Below, in pieces: positions 8,339 through 17,766 of a DNA stretch of 64,000 nt. The translations under genes and the position numbers were made by a program. The stretch is from Chryseobacterium sp. Leaf404 (lineage in GTDB: Bacteria; Bacteroidota; Bacteroidia; Flavobacteriales; Weeksellaceae). The notes beneath the pieces were generated by a model, which saw nothing but the letters and a program-made list of their open reading frames with translations, was not told the origin of the DNA and made no database searches. The stretch spans positions 180,476 to 244,475 of the forward strand of contig NZ_LMQM01000011.1 of assembly GCF_001424145.1 (NCBI RefSeq), in the 5' to 3' direction. Every line of letters begins with the position of its first letter. Within the stretch, counting starts at the first letter, position 1.

Positions 8339-10915
8339 TCAACTTTCACCTTCCTGAAACAGATCACCTATTGTTCCGCCTTCATCGTCCTGAGATGGCG
8401 TAAAATCGGGCTCTTCATCCACTTCAGGCTCTTCCTCTACAGGCTCGGGAATGGTGATATTGATTGTTTTCACTTTAAATTTAGTGAACTGATTTCCGAT
8501 GGCTTTAATACCTTTTACTGTAATAAATTCATCGATATTGATCATTTCAGGCTCACGTTCTTTTCCTTTGTCTTTGGCGAAAATAATTTCTGCTGTAGCA
8601 CCGTTGCTTACGATTACATTTTCAATAAATGATTTCGGATGGTCTGAAGGCATGAAGGTCTGTAAGTGATTATTGTTTTCAAAAAGAAATCTTTTGATGA
8701 AGTAGATATCCTTTTCGCCATCGTAGTAAATGCAGGTTACGGGTTGTTCCGGTTTCCATTTTTCGAGCACCAGATATTCGTCATCAAAGCGGTTTCCCAG
8801 ATCAAATGAAACCAGTTTTGCTTCACCGTTTGTATTGATGGTGAGAATTTTATCATCCCCTTTAAAATTTCCTAAAAAAGTTCCGCGTGCATCTGCATTG
8901 AGTCTCCTCACGGTATCGTCGTACCAGATTTTTCTCGGAGCTAATGTAGAAACTCCTTCTTCCTTTAAATCCACTTTTTTGATGGAATATTTAGTAACCA
9001 AATTTCCTTTGGAATCCCTTCCTTTAATAGCCAGTTCAGAAAAATCAACATCCATTTTATTTTTTCTGATTCTTGGATTGGGTTTTAGCAGAATACTCAC
9101 AGTTTCTGCTTCACCGTTTGGATTTGCCGAAAAATAAAGTGTTTCTGAAAACTTTTTGTCTGAAGCCAGAGGATAATCTGTATTTCTTGTAACGCCAGTC
9201 ACAGAAAAACGTTTCATATAGTATGGTCCTTCCCTGCCCTCACGGTAAATCATGTTGTAAACTGTGCGTTTATCATTCTTTTTCCAGACGGCGACGTGGA
9301 GAATATCTTTTCCTATAAAAGTTTTTGGTTCCACTTTTACCACTTTCATCCTTCCGTCTTTTCGGAAAGTGATGATGTCGTCAATGTCTGAGCAGTCGAA
9401 CAGATACTGATCTTTTTTAAGCGAAGTTCCGATGAAACCTTCTTCAAAATTGGCGTAGAATTTTTCGTTGGCAACCGCTACTTTTGTGGCATCAATGGTA
9501 TCAAAAATCCTGAGTTCGGTTCTTCTTTCTCTTCCTTTTCCGTATTTTTTCTGAATATTCAGATAATAATCAACCGCGTACTGGATCAGGTTTGCCAAAT
9601 GGAATTTTACCTGCTCAATTTTACCTTCCAGTGCAGCGATATTTTCTTTAAATTTATCTAAATCAAATCTTGAAATTCTTTTAATCCTGATTTCCGTCAA
9701 TCTTAAAATATCCTCTTCTGTTACAGGTCTTAGGAGATGTGCGGTATGAGGTTTTAATCCTTCATCGATGGTTTTAATAACATCCTCCCAGGTTTTCACC
9801 TCTTCAATATCGTGATAGATTCTGTTTTCTATAAAAATTCTTTCCAGAGAAGAAAAATGCCAGCTTTCTTGCAATTCATGAAGTTCAATTTCGAGTTCCT
9901 TTTTAAGTAAAGAAACCGTGTGATCGGTATTCATCCGCAGAATCTCCGAAACGTTTAAGAACATTGGTTTATCGCCAACAATCACGCAGGCATTGGGAGA
10001 AATCGTGACCTGGCAATCTGTAAATGCATACAGCGCGTCAATCATCTTGTCTGGCGATACATCATTGTGAAGATGAATTAGAATTTCAACTTTATCCGAA
10101 GTATTGTCTTCAATTTTTTTGATCTTTATCTTCCCTCTCTCATTGGCTTTCAGAATAGAATCAATAAGGTCTGATGTATTTTTAGAAAAAGGAATTTCTG
10201 TAATAACCAGCGTATTTTTGTCGCTTTGCGAAATTCTCGCTCTTGCTCTTACTTTACCGCCTCTGTGGCCGTCGTTATATTCTGAAACATCAAGAAAACC
10301 AGCGGTAAGAAAATCAGGATATATTTCAAAATTTTTCCCTTTCAGGTGAGCAATTGAGGCATTAATAAGTTCATTAAAGTTATGAGGAAGAATTTTGGTT
10401 GAAAGCCCTACACCAATCCCCTCAACACCCTGTGCCAGAAGCAGCGGAAACTTTACCGGAAGATCAACAGGCTCATTGTTTCTGCCATCATAAGATTTCG
10501 TCCAGACAGTCGTTTTCGGATTAAATACCACTTCAAGGGCAAACGGAGTAAGTCTTGCCTCAATATATCGTGCTGCAGCGGCAGAATCTCCGGTATAGAT
10601 ATTTCCCCAGTTTCCCTGAGTATCAATCAAAAGTTCTCTCTGGCCTATCCCCACCATTGCATCTGTGATTGAAGCGTCACCGTGGGGGTGATATTTCATT
10701 GTATTACCTACGATGTTTGCCACTTTATTGTAACGCCCGTCTTCCAGCTCACGCATGGAGTGCATAATTCTCCGCTGAACAGGCTTAAAACCGTCAAAAA
10801 CAGAGGGTATTGCTCTGTCTAAAATTACGTACGATGCATAATCGAGAAACCAGTCTTTATAGAGACCTGAAACTTTCTTCAGGCTTTCACTTTCGTGAGA
10901 ATGTTCTTCATTCAT
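8339..10915 (-). CDS. parC: DNA topoisomerase IV subunit A
   Basis: 858 residues, type IIA topoisomerase A subunit. The breakage-reunion domain shows SVFDGFKPVQRRIMHSM, the CAP-like YHPHGDASITDAMVGIGQ region and the active-site Tyr in AARYIEARLTPFALE (about residue 117). A coiled-coil tower spans about 380-470, and a C-terminal beta-pinwheel-like domain runs from about 500 to 790, followed by an acidic tail (PEPVEEEPEVDEEPDFTPSQ). Pairing with a parE-like gene two genes upstream on the same strand, and the acidic tail, favour ParC over GyrA. The start overlaps the preceding small membrane-protein gene by 8 bp. Confidence 0.92.
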   Translation of the reverse strand: MNEEHSHESESLKKVSGLYKDWFLDYASYVILDRAIPSVFDGFKPVQRRIMHSMRELEDGRYNKVANIVGNTMKYHPHGDASITDAMVGIGQRELLIDTQGNWGNIYTGDSAAAARYIEARLTPFALEVVFNPKTTVWTKSYDGRNNEPVDLPVKFPLLLAQGVEGIGVGLSTKILPHNFNELINASIAHLKGKNFEIYPDFLTAGFLDVSEYNDGHRGGKVRARARISQSDKNTLVITEIPFSKNTSDLIDSILKANERGKIKIKKIEDNTSDKVEILIHLHNDVSPDKMIDALYAFTDCQVTISPNACVIVGDKPMFLNVSEILRMNTDHTVSLLKKELEIELHELQESWHFSSLERIFIENRIYHDIEEVKTWEDVIKTIDEGLKPHTAHLLRPVTEEDILRLTEIRIKRISRFDLDKFKENIAALEGKIEQVKFHLANLIQYAVDYYLNIQKKYGKGRERRTELRIFDTIDATKVAVANEKFYANFEEGFIGTSLKKDQYLFDCSDIDDIITFRKDGRMKVVKVEPKTFIGKDILHVAVWKKNDKRTVYNMIYREGREGPYYMKRFSVTGVTRNTDYPLASDKKFSETLYFSANPNGEAETVSILLKPNPRIRKNKMDVDFSELAIKGRDSKGNLVTKYSIKKVDLKEEGVSTLAPRKIWYDDTVRRLNADARGTFLGNFKGDDKILTINTNGEAKLVSFDLGNRFDDEYLVLEKWKPEQPVTCIYYDGEKDIYFIKRFLFENNNHLQTFMPSDHPKSFIENVIVSNGATAEIIFAKDKGKEREPEMINIDEFITVKGIKAIGNQFTKFKVKTINITIPEPVEEEPEVDEEPDFTPSQDDEGGTIGDLFQEGES

Positions 10916-11387
10916 TATTTACTTTCTCCTTATTATTTTTGATCACTTTATTGAGTGAAAATTTCAAATCATTGAATTCTTTTCCCGAGAGATAAGAAAT
11001 TTCGTATTTTAAAATGGTACTACCACTCTTGCTGTTGATGGTGACGTACAGTCTTTTAAAAAAAAGAAATGTAAAAGTCTCATAGCCCACCAGTTTGTAT
11101 TTTGGAAATTCATCGCTCAGCGGTTTGCTTACAAAAGATAAAATACTTCTGTTTCTGAAATGGAGCGCTTCGCCATCGCTGTCATATTCAAAAATCTGCC
11201 TTCCGTTCAGATAAAATATGGTGCACAGAATCATGGGAATAAGTATAAAAAGATAAGCTTCAGCACCAAAAATCTGAAATCTCATTTCTTCTACTAAAAA
11301 CGCCAAAACCCCTATCACAAGGAGCATTATGAGTGCCGTATTTATAAAATTATACAGCGGAAGCTTTCGTTTGTTGCTGAGTCTCAT
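10908..11387 (-). CDS. small two-helix membrane protein between parE and parC
   Basis: 159 residues. Two hydrophobic segments near residues 13-32 and 42-58 are followed by a soluble PH-like beta-rich part (FEYDSDGEALHFRNRSIL, YKLVGYETFTFLFFKRLYVTI). I do not recognise a named family. It sits inside the topoisomerase IV operon: 27 bp after parE and overlapping the parC start by 8 bp, so translation may be coupled. A role in topology is not implied by the sequence. Confidence 0.8.
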   Translation of the reverse strand: MRLSNKRKLPLYNFINTALIMLLVIGVLAFLVEEMRFQIFGAEAYLFILIPMILCTIFYLNGRQIFEYDSDGEALHFRNRSILSFVSKPLSDEFPKYKLVGYETFTFLFFKRLYVTINSKSGSTILKYEISYLSGKEFNDLKFSLNKVIKNNKEKVNNE

Positions 11388-11414
11388 TTTAATTCAAAAT
11401 TTGTGTTATTGTTT

Positions 11415-13313
11415 TTATATTGCTTCAGATATGATTTCTTTTCTATCAATTTCAGAATCGTCTTCCACTACAAGATTTTCCAGGATAAAAGTCTGTCTGT
11501 CTGGTGTATTTTTGCCCATATAGAACTCAAGAATCTGTTCTATAGTCTGGTCTTTCCCTATCACTACGGGTTCTAGGCGGATATCTTTTCCGATAAAGTT
11601 TTTAAATTCATCAGGCGAAATTTCTCCCAAACCTTTAAATCTTGTAATTTCGGGATTTTTGCCCAGTTCACTCAGGGCTTTTACTCTTTCAAGTTCGGTG
11701 TAGCAATATCTTGTTTCTTTCTTGTTCCGTACTCTGAAAAGTGGTGTCTGCAGGATGTACAGATGCCCGTTTTTAATCACATCAGGAAAAAACTGGAGGA
11801 AAAAAGTAATCATCAGCAGTCTGATGTGCATTCCGTCTACATCTGCATCAGTAGCAATAATTACCTGGTTGTATCTGAGGTCTTCAAGACTTTCTTCAAT
11901 GTTTAAAGCAGCCTGCAGGAGGTTAAATTCTTCGTTTTCGTAAACCACTTTTTTGGTCAGGCCATAGCAGTTCAGAGGTTTACCTTTTAACGAAAAAACC
12001 GCCTGTGTTTCTACATCCCGTGATTTTGTGATGGATCCTGATGCAGAATCTCCTTCGGTAATGAATATCTGGGTTTCTGCTTTTCTTTCAGCTTTCTGAT
12101 CGCTGTAATGCTGCCTGCAGTCACGAAGTTTTTTATTATGAAGAGACACTTTTTTTGCTCTTTCTCTTGCGAGTTTCTGAATGCCGGAAAGTTCTTTCCT
12201 TTCTCTCTCTGAAATCAGGATTTTACGTTGCAGCGCTTCGGCAATTTCCGGATTTTTATGAAGATAATTATCCAGTTTATTTTTGAGATAATTGATGACG
12301 AAGGTTTTAATCGTTTCCAGTTCCTTTCCATCTTTGTCTTGTCCCATGGTAGCAGAACCCAGCTTAGTTTTAGTCTGAGATTCAAAAACAGGATTACCCA
12401 CATTGATATAAACCGCACCAATAATGGCTTTTCTGATGTCTGTAGCCTCAAAGTTTTTATTGAAAAATTCCCGGATTGTCTTAACGTAAGCTTCCTTAAA
12501 AGCATTGAGGTGCGTACCACCCTGGGAAGTGTACTGTCCGTTAACGAAAGAAAAATAGGTTTCAGACTGAGATTTATCAGAATGCGTAATCGCAAGCTCC
12601 ATATCATCATCCTTAATGTGGATAATAGGATATACTATTTCGCCGTCAATTTCCTCTTCAAGCAAATCTCTCAGACCATTCTGAGATTCGAAAACTTCCC
12701 CGTTAAAATATATTTTCAGACCTAAATTGAGATAGGTATAATTTCTCAGCATTTTTTCTACATATTCATTCCTGAATTTGAAGTTTATAAAAATACTGTC
12801 ATCAGGAATAAAAGTAATTTCGGTACCGTTCCTTTCCGAAGTCTCTGCCTCGTCATGTAGAGTTTCCAAACGCCCTTCGCGGAATTCGGCAATCTTCATT
12901 TTGCCTTCCCGCACAGATTTTACTTTGAAATAATTAGAGAGAAAGTTGACCGCTTTTGTGCCGACACCATTTAAACCGATTGATTTTTTAAATGCGCCGT
13001 CATCATACTTTCCACCGGTGTTCATGATAGAAACCACATCCACAATTTTTCCCAGAGGAATCCCACGGCCATAATCGCGGATTGTTACAGTACCATCTTT
13101 AATTTTAACATCAATTCTTTTACCCGCCTTCATTCTGAATTCGTCGATGGAATTATCCAGAACTTCTTTCAGTAAAATATAAATTCCGTCATCTACCGAA
13201 GATCCGTCTCCCAGCTTACCAATGTACATACCGGGTCTAAGCCTTACGTGCTCTCTAGGCTCAAGGGTTCGGATATTTCCTTCATCATAATTCGGATGTA
13301 TATTTTGCGACAT
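11415..13313 (-). CDS. parE: DNA topoisomerase IV subunit B
   Basis: 632 residues from the ATG giving [16 protein letters not shown] longer frame exists upstream from a TTG, but the GHKL domain starts right after this Met ([15 protein letters not shown]). Visible are the ATP-lid motifs [15 protein letters not shown] and [11 protein letters not shown], the transducer domain with a QTKTKLG region, and a TOPRIM domain with [10 protein letters not shown] and [10 protein letters not shown] near residues 425-510. It forms the ATPase half of topoisomerase IV with the ParC gene downstream. A TATTTTTG box lies 21 nt before the ATG. Confidence 0.92.
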   Translation of the reverse strand: MSQNIHPNYDEGNIRTLEPREHVRLRPGMYIGKLGDGSSVDDGIYILLKEVLDNSIDEFRMKAGKRIDVKIKDGTVTIRDYGRGIPLGKIVDVVSIMNTGGKYDDGAFKKSIGLNGVGTKAVNFLSNYFKVKSVREGKMKIAEFREGRLETLHDEAETSERNGTEITFIPDDSIFINFKFRNEYVEKMLRNYTYLNLGLKIYFNGEVFESQNGLRDLLEEEIDGEIVYPIIHIKDDDMELAITHSDKSQSETYFSFVNGQYTSQGGTHLNAFKEAYVKTIREFFNKNFEATDIRKAIIGAVYINVGNPVFESQTKTKLGSATMGQDKDGKELETIKTFVINYLKNKLDNYLHKNPEIAEALQRKILISERERKELSGIQKLARERAKKVSLHNKKLRDCRQHYSDQKAERKAETQIFITEGDSASGSITKSRDVETQAVFSLKGKPLNCYGLTKKVVYENEEFNLLQAALNIEESLEDLRYNQVIIATDADVDGMHIRLLMITFFLQFFPDVIKNGHLYILQTPLFRVRNKKETRYCYTELERVKALSELGKNPEITRFKGLGEISPDEFKNFIGKDIRLEPVVIGKDQTIEQILEFYMGKNTPDRQTFILENLVVEDDSEIDRKEIISEAI

Positions 13314-13334
13314 AGTAAAATTTCTGTAAACAGA

Positions 13335-13342
13335 CAAAAATA
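13335..13342 (-). promoter_or_regulatory. TAnnTTTG -7 box upstream of parE
   Basis: On the minus strand the sequence reads TATTTTTG, matching TAnnTTTG, 21 nt before the proposed parE ATG at 13313. It overlaps the alternative upstream TTG start (13337), which argues for the ATG start since transcription would begin downstream of that TTG. Confidence 0.55.
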
Positions 13343-13528
13343 CGCAATTGGATAAAAAAATCCGAATTTTTACTTCACTAATTTTAATGATTTTCAGAAA
13401 ATGTAAACGGTGACCATCTGAATTAAAAATAAAAATCTCTAATTTAACATTAGAGCAGATACTGTGATTTTTTGCCGTTTTTTCACCATAATGGCCTATT
13501 TTTATCTGTTCAAATATAAAATCATCCC

Positions 13529-14677
13529 ATGATACAACTTCCTTTATCTAAACTTTCTAATGTAGGAACCACAATTTTCAGCCAGATGACACAGTTGGCC
13601 AATGAAAATGAAGCCATCAATCTTTCGCAGGGTTTCCCGGATTTTCCAACTGATCCTGAACTGTTGAATCTTGTGGATCAATACATGAAAAAAGGATTTA
13701 ATCAATATGCCCCAATGGGCGGAATGCTGCCGTTAAAGGAAGAAATAGTAAAAAAAATTGAAAATTCTCATCAGGCAATTTATCATCCCGACACAGAAAT
13801 TACGGTTACAGCGGGTGGAACTCAGGCCATCTTCACAGCTATTGCAACTTTGGTAAAAGACGGCGATGAAGTAATTATTTTTGAACCTGCTTATGATTGT
13901 TATGAGCCTACAGTAGAGCTTTTCGGAGGAATTGTGAAGAGATTTAAAATGACCGCTCCCGATTATGCCATCGATTGGATTGAGGTTAAGAAATTGGTTT
14001 CAGATAAGACGAAACTAATTATTCTCAACAACCCCAATAATCCGGCAGGCAAAATTTTAAATGAAAACGATTTTCAGGAACTGATTTATATCGTAAAAGG
14101 AACTTCAGTTTTTATTTTGAGCGATGAAGTTTATGAAAATATTGTGTTTGATGGAAAGAAACACCTCAGCGTCTGCAAATATCCCGAACTGAAAGAACGA
14201 AGTTTTCTGATCGCATCTTTTGGAAAACTTTTCCACGTAACCGGCTGGAAAATGGGATATTGTGCTGCACCGAAAAATCTGACCGAAGAATTCCGAAAAG
14301 TACATCAGTTCAATGTTTTTTCTGTCAACACGCCCATTCAATTAGCCTTTGCGGATTACATGAAAAATGAAGAGAATTACTTACATCTGAATCAGTTTTT
14401 CCAGCAAAAAAGAGATTTGATCAGAAACGGACTTTCAGGAACTTCGTTTGAACTTCTTGATTGTGAAGGAACTTATTTTCAGGCTGTGAAGTACGATAAA
14501 ATTTCAGATAAAAAGGATCTTGATTTCGCACATGATTTAACCATCAACCATAAAGTTGCCACAGTTCCTTTTTCTTCGTTTTATCAAGATAAACTGAATG
14601 AAAATGTAATCAGACTTTGCTTCGCCAAAAAAGATGAGACTTTGGAAAAAGCTTTGGAAAATTTAAGGAATATTTAA
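13529..14677 (+). CDS. methionine aminotransferase (class I/II, YbdL-like)
   Basis: 382 residues, fold-type I PLP enzyme. Features include [13 protein letters not shown] near 33-45, the GG-T-Q-A phosphate-binding region (TAGGTQAIF), NNPNNPAGK near 170-178, [12 protein letters not shown], and the PLP lysine in [15 protein letters not shown] near residues 230-244. The subgroup with [15 protein letters not shown] and GWKMGYC matches methionine/kynurenine aminotransferases such as E. coli YbdL, which transaminates methionine with 2-oxo acids and functions in methionine salvage. Monocistronic and divergent from parE. Confidence 0.88.
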   Translation: MIQLPLSKLSNVGTTIFSQMTQLANENEAINLSQGFPDFPTDPELLNLVDQYMKKGFNQYAPMGGMLPLKEEIVKKIENSHQAIYHPDTEITVTAGGTQAIFTAIATLVKDGDEVIIFEPAYDCYEPTVELFGGIVKRFKMTAPDYAIDWIEVKKLVSDKTKLIILNNPNNPAGKILNENDFQELIYIVKGTSVFILSDEVYENIVFDGKKHLSVCKYPELKERSFLIASFGKLFHVTGWKMGYCAAPKNLTEEFRKVHQFNVFSVNTPIQLAFADYMKNEENYLHLNQFFQQKRDLIRNGLSGTSFELLDCEGTYFQAVKYDKISDKKDLDFAHDLTINHKVATVPFSSFYQDKLNENVIRLCFAKKDETLEKALENLRNI

Positions 14678-14703
14678 ATTAGAAATATTAATTAGTTTTA
14701 AAA

Positions 14704-14724
14704 TTTGTACGTGTTTTGTACAAA
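14704..14724 (+). promoter_or_regulatory. TGTACA-type operator of the yefM/yoeB-like pair
   Basis: Sequence TTTGTAC-gtgtttt-GTACAAA contains a perfect 10-bp palindrome TTTGTACAAA (14715-14724) and an adjacent half-site TGTACG (14706-14711), centres 11 bp apart. In E. coli the YefM antitoxin binds two palindromes with TGTACA cores in its own promoter. The site lies 14 bp upstream of the antitoxin ATG, so conditional autorepression by the complex is likely. Confidence 0.75.
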
Positions 14725-14737
14725 TAAAATACATTTT

Positions 14738-14992
14738 ATGATCATTACTACTGTATCAGATTTCAGAAAAGATATTAAAAGCTATCTGGATAAAGTTGCC
14801 AAAAATTTCGAAACCCTGATCATTAACCGCGGGAAAGACTCAGGAATTGTAGTGATGTCTTTGGAGGAATACAATTCTCTTGTAGCCACCAATCATGAAT
14901 TATCTTCAAGAATAAATGAGAAACGCCTTGATGCTGCCGTAGAAAAACTGAAAAATAAAAATTCATTTGAAAAGCATTTAATAGAAGAGTAA
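14738..14992 (+). CDS. antitoxin, Phd/YefM family
   Basis: 84 residues from the ATG giving MIITTVSDFRKDIK. The Phd/YefM DNA-binding fold is visible: a short beta strand and helix at the N-terminus (SDFRKDIKSYLDKVA), the ETLIINRGKDSGIVVMSLEEYNSL segment, and a C-terminal charged helix (residues about 55-84) that would wrap the toxin. The gene's TAA overlaps the toxin's ATG (TAATG), so translation is coupled. A longer TTG-initiated frame upstream would run through the operator and is rejected. Confidence 0.9.
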   Translation: MIITTVSDFRKDIKSYLDKVAKNFETLIINRGKDSGIVVMSLEEYNSLVATNHELSSRINEKRLDAAVEKLKNKNSFEKHLIEE

Positions 14993-15249
14993 TGAAGTAC
15001 ATTTCTGTAGATGAATCTTGGGAAGATTATCTGTACTGGCAAAAAACCGACAGGCAAAAACTCAAACGAATCAATGATTTGCTGAAAGATATTCCAAGAA
15101 CAACTTTTGCAGGAATTGGAAAACCAGAGCCCTTAAAACATAAATATTCAGGTTTTTGGTCCCGCCGAATCGACGATGAACATAGATTAATCTATTGGTA
15201 CGAAGAAGACCAGATTCTGATCACCAAATGTAGATTTCATTACGATTAA
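14992..15249 (+). CDS. yoeB: YoeB-type mRNA interferase toxin
   Basis: 85 residues, RelE-fold toxin that cleaves mRNA in the ribosomal A site. The catalytic residues fall at exactly the E. coli YoeB positions: Glu46 (KPEPLKH), Arg65 (DDEHRLIYWY), His83 and Tyr84 (RFHYD end). The conserved GFWSRRID loop is also present. Expressed with its antitoxin through a one-base overlap. The lack of any missing active-site residue suggests a live toxin. Confidence 0.95.
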   Translation: MKYISVDESWEDYLYWQKTDRQKLKRINDLLKDIPRTTFAGIGKPEPLKHKYSGFWSRRIDDEHRLIYWYEEDQILITKCRFHYD

Positions 15250-15251
15250 AA

Positions 15252-15294
15252 TAAAAAAAAGGCAGTTTCTGATTTTGAAACTGCCTGTTTTATT
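15252..15294. terminator. bidirectional terminator between yoeB and SDR gene
   Basis: Nine-base perfect stem GGCAGTTTC / GAAACTGCC with a 7-nt loop (15261-15285). T-rich tracts occur on both sides, so it can end the yoeB transcript on the plus strand and the SDR transcript on the minus strand. Confidence 0.8.
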
Positions 15295-16059
15295 TTAGAA
15301 GAACATTCCTCCAGAAACCTCAATTCTCTGAGCCGTGATCCATCTCGCTTCTTCAGTACAAAGAAAAGCTACAACGCCACCGATGTCATCAGGCAAACCG
15401 GCTCTTCCCAATGCAGTATTTGAGGAAACCATTTGATTGATATTTTCGTCATCGCGTGTTCTTCCGCCACCGAAATCAGTTTCGATGGCACCTGGAGCCA
15501 CTGCATTGACTTTGATTTTTCTTGCTCCCAGTTCCTTCGCCATATATTTGCTCAACTGATCAACAGCAGCTTTCATGGAACCATAAACTGAAGAACCCGG
15601 TATTGCAAATCTCGCCAAGCCTGACGACAGATTGATGATACCGCCACCATCACTGATGAAAGGTAAAAATTTCTGAGTCAGAAAGAAAACACCTTTAAAA
15701 TGTATGTCTACCATATCATCCAACTGTTCTTCTGTAACATCAGCAATCGGTTGGTACAAAGCAGTTCCTGCATTATTGATTAAGAAATCGATATTTCTGC
15801 TTCCTGTATTTTCTTCCAAATGATCGCCAACTTTCTTCACAAAAGCATCAAATGATTTTACGTCTTTTGTATTGAGTTGATACGCAATAGCTTTTCTACC
15901 TAAATTTTGAATTTCAGCAACGGTTTTGTCAGCTTCTTCTTTATTTGAATTGTAGGTGATGATCACATCCAGGCCTTTTTCTGCAATTTTTAATGCTGAA
16001 TTTTTTCCCAGACCACGGCTTCCGCCAGTTATTAAAGCGATTTTTGTTCTTGTTTCCAT
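15295..16059 (-). CDS. short-chain dehydrogenase/reductase
   Basis: 254 residues, classical SDR. Cofactor motif TGGSRGLGKN near residues 11-20, NNAG near 94-97, catalytic Ser in IINLSSGLA, and YxxxK in YGSMKAAVDQL near 160. The substrate cannot be read from sequence; NADP preference is plausible from the Asn/Ser-rich end of strand 2 (TYNSNKEEA). It lies downstream of, and on the same strand as, an AraC-type regulator, the usual arrangement for a regulator-controlled oxidoreductase. Confidence 0.9.
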   Translation of the reverse strand: METRTKIALITGGSRGLGKNSALKIAEKGLDVIITYNSNKEEADKTVAEIQNLGRKAIAYQLNTKDVKSFDAFVKKVGDHLEENTGSRNIDFLINNAGTALYQPIADVTEEQLDDMVDIHFKGVFFLTQKFLPFISDGGGIINLSSGLARFAIPGSSVYGSMKAAVDQLSKYMAKELGARKIKVNAVAPGAIETDFGGGRTRDDENINQMVSSNTALGRAGLPDDIGGVVAFLCTEEARWITAQRIEVSGGMFF

Positions 16060-16150
16060 TTTTTTAATGATTAAATTTAATAATACAAAGCTGAGAAAAT
16101 TTCAGACCAGAATTTTTGCTGCAATCAAACCAAAATTTGCAAAATTCAAA

Positions 16151-17098
16151 TCAAAGCCTGAATTCCAACGGAGTGAGAGATGTTTTCTTTTTAAAAAAGT
16201 TTGAAAAGTGAGCGATTTCTTCAAAACCTAAAGCGTAGGAGATTTCAGAAATGCTCCAATGGGTTTGTTTTAAAAGGATTTTAGCTTCCTGAATCACTCT
16301 TTCGGCAATCATTTCGGTGGTTGTTTTGCCGGTGCTTTCTTTTAATTTTTTATTTAAATAATTCACGTGCACCGCCAATCTGTCGGCAAAATCCTTAGCA
16401 GATTTTAGCTGAAGCCTTTGCTCTGAAGTCTCAATAGGAAACTGTCTTTCGAGCAGTTCTATAAATAAAGAAACCACTCTAATTGAAGATTCATTTGACG
16501 TTGAAAGCTTTGAGGAAGGTTGTAATTTTTGACCGTAATGAATCAGTTCCACCACATAATTTCTGATGAGATCATATTTAAAAATATAATCAGATTCAAT
16601 TTCATTTTTAATTTTATTAAATAAGAGCTGAATTTCATCTGCCAGATTATTGTCAATTTCAAAAACAGGAATATTCCCGGGCTGAAAAATCGGCAACTCC
16701 TGAAGACTACTGTGCGAAAGGTTTTTCAGAAAAAAATCTTCTGTAAAAACGCAGAAACTTCCTGCCTGATCTTCATTTTCCGGCACATAATGATAAGGAA
16801 CTTTCGGCGTCGCAAAAAGTAAAGCATTCTTCTCAATCGAAATCACTTTATCTGCATACTCTGCTCTGTTTTTTCCGCGTATTAAACTTATTTTATAGTA
16901 TTTTCGACGGTTATATGGCATTTCGCACGTGGTTCGCAGGCGTTCTATCGTTTGGGCAATATCAAAAACATTGAAATGACCGATGTCTTTTTGCAAACCT
17001 TTTGGAATAAGGGTTTCTACATCTTTCCCTAATTTGACGGCAATTTCTCTGTAGAAATCTTCAAGGGAAGCGTAAGAAGTGTGAGCAGATTTTTCCAT
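16151..17098 (-). CDS. AraC family transcriptional regulator
   Basis: 315 residues. N-terminal cupin-like sensing region (about 1-190) and a C-terminal AraC DNA-binding domain (about 215-315) with two helix-turn-helix units: LKSAKDFADRLAVHVNYLNKKLKESTG and WSISEISYALGFEEIAHFSNFFKKKT, ending LTPLEFRL. It probably controls the SDR gene that starts 92 bp further along the same strand. Two TAnnTTTG candidates (TAATTTTG and TAAATTTG on the minus strand) lie just upstream of the ATG. Confidence 0.9.
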   Translation of the reverse strand: MEKSAHTSYASLEDFYREIAVKLGKDVETLIPKGLQKDIGHFNVFDIAQTIERLRTTCEMPYNRRKYYKISLIRGKNRAEYADKVISIEKNALLFATPKVPYHYVPENEDQAGSFCVFTEDFFLKNLSHSSLQELPIFQPGNIPVFEIDNNLADEIQLLFNKIKNEIESDYIFKYDLIRNYVVELIHYGQKLQPSSKLSTSNESSIRVVSLFIELLERQFPIETSEQRLQLKSAKDFADRLAVHVNYLNKKLKESTGKTTTEMIAERVIQEAKILLKQTHWSISEISYALGFEEIAHFSNFFKKKTSLTPLEFRL

Positions 17099-17176
17099 GA
17101 TGGTGATTTGTAAAAATCAAATTTACAAAATTATGAAACGGTACCTCCAACAATTTCTATTTGCCATTTATTATCT

Positions 17177-17679
17177 TTAAACAAGACTTCCCTCAAGCTG
17201 AAGAAATCCGTTCACAATAAAATTTTTATTTTTGATTGAATTAAAACTGAAATGACTAAAACTCAAACCTAAAAAATATGCCTTGGGTTTGTTATTATCC
17301 AATTCAAGCAACCAATAACCTTCATGGCTTCTTGCAAATACATAATCGATACCTTTATAATTCTGCATAGTAATAGAGCCAAACTGATGACCAAATTTTT
17401 CGATAAACTTTGCATTTTCATACTCATAATTCTCCATATATTTATCGTCAAAAACAGTAGATTGAGTGTTCTTCTTGCGTTCTAAACTATCTTGCTTAAA
17501 GCTTTTAAACTTTTTTAAATTTTCAATCTGAAGATATGCAGGTTTTTCATCCAAAATTTGCTTAACAGTATAAGGCTTAGTTTCAACATATTCATCCTCT
17601 CTCCTTTTTGTTTAAAACAGTTCTGTTCCATTGTTTTTTAACATGAAATCAACAGAAAAAATATAAATAAATACCTCAT
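17177..17679 (-). pseudogene. frameshifted lipoprotein gene, unknown function
   Basis: The last 125 codons (from about 17554 down to 17177) are open, but no ATG serves them. Upstream in another frame an ATG at 17679 gives MRYLFIFFLLISC, a clean lipoprotein signal ending in a lipobox Cys, followed at once by TAA. Removing one T after the Cys codon joins it to CKKQWNRTVLNKKER in a third frame; a further 2-bp shift in a GAGAGA run joins that to REDEYVETKPYTVKQILDEK and the long frame. Two small indels thus restore one continuous lipoprotein of about 165 residues. It is decayed or contains sequencing errors. Product family not recognised. Confidence 0.65.
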
Positions 17680-17701
17680 AAAATCTTTTTTCTAAATTCA
17701 A

Positions 17702-17738
17702 CAAAAAACGCTCCCAAAAATGAATCTGGAAGCGTTTT
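17702..17738 (-). terminator. terminator downstream of ychF
   Basis: Nine-base stem with one mismatch (AACGCTCCC / GGAAGCGTT) around a 12-nt loop, followed on the minus strand by a run of T residues. It lies 29 bp after the ychF stop. Confidence 0.7.
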
Positions 17739-17766
17739 CTATATAACTAACTTTTACTTGGTCTTC

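Noticed and set aside
11415..13337. parE start at TTG 13337
   Set aside because: The TTG lies within the TATTTTTG box; the ATG at 13313 is directly before the conserved domain.
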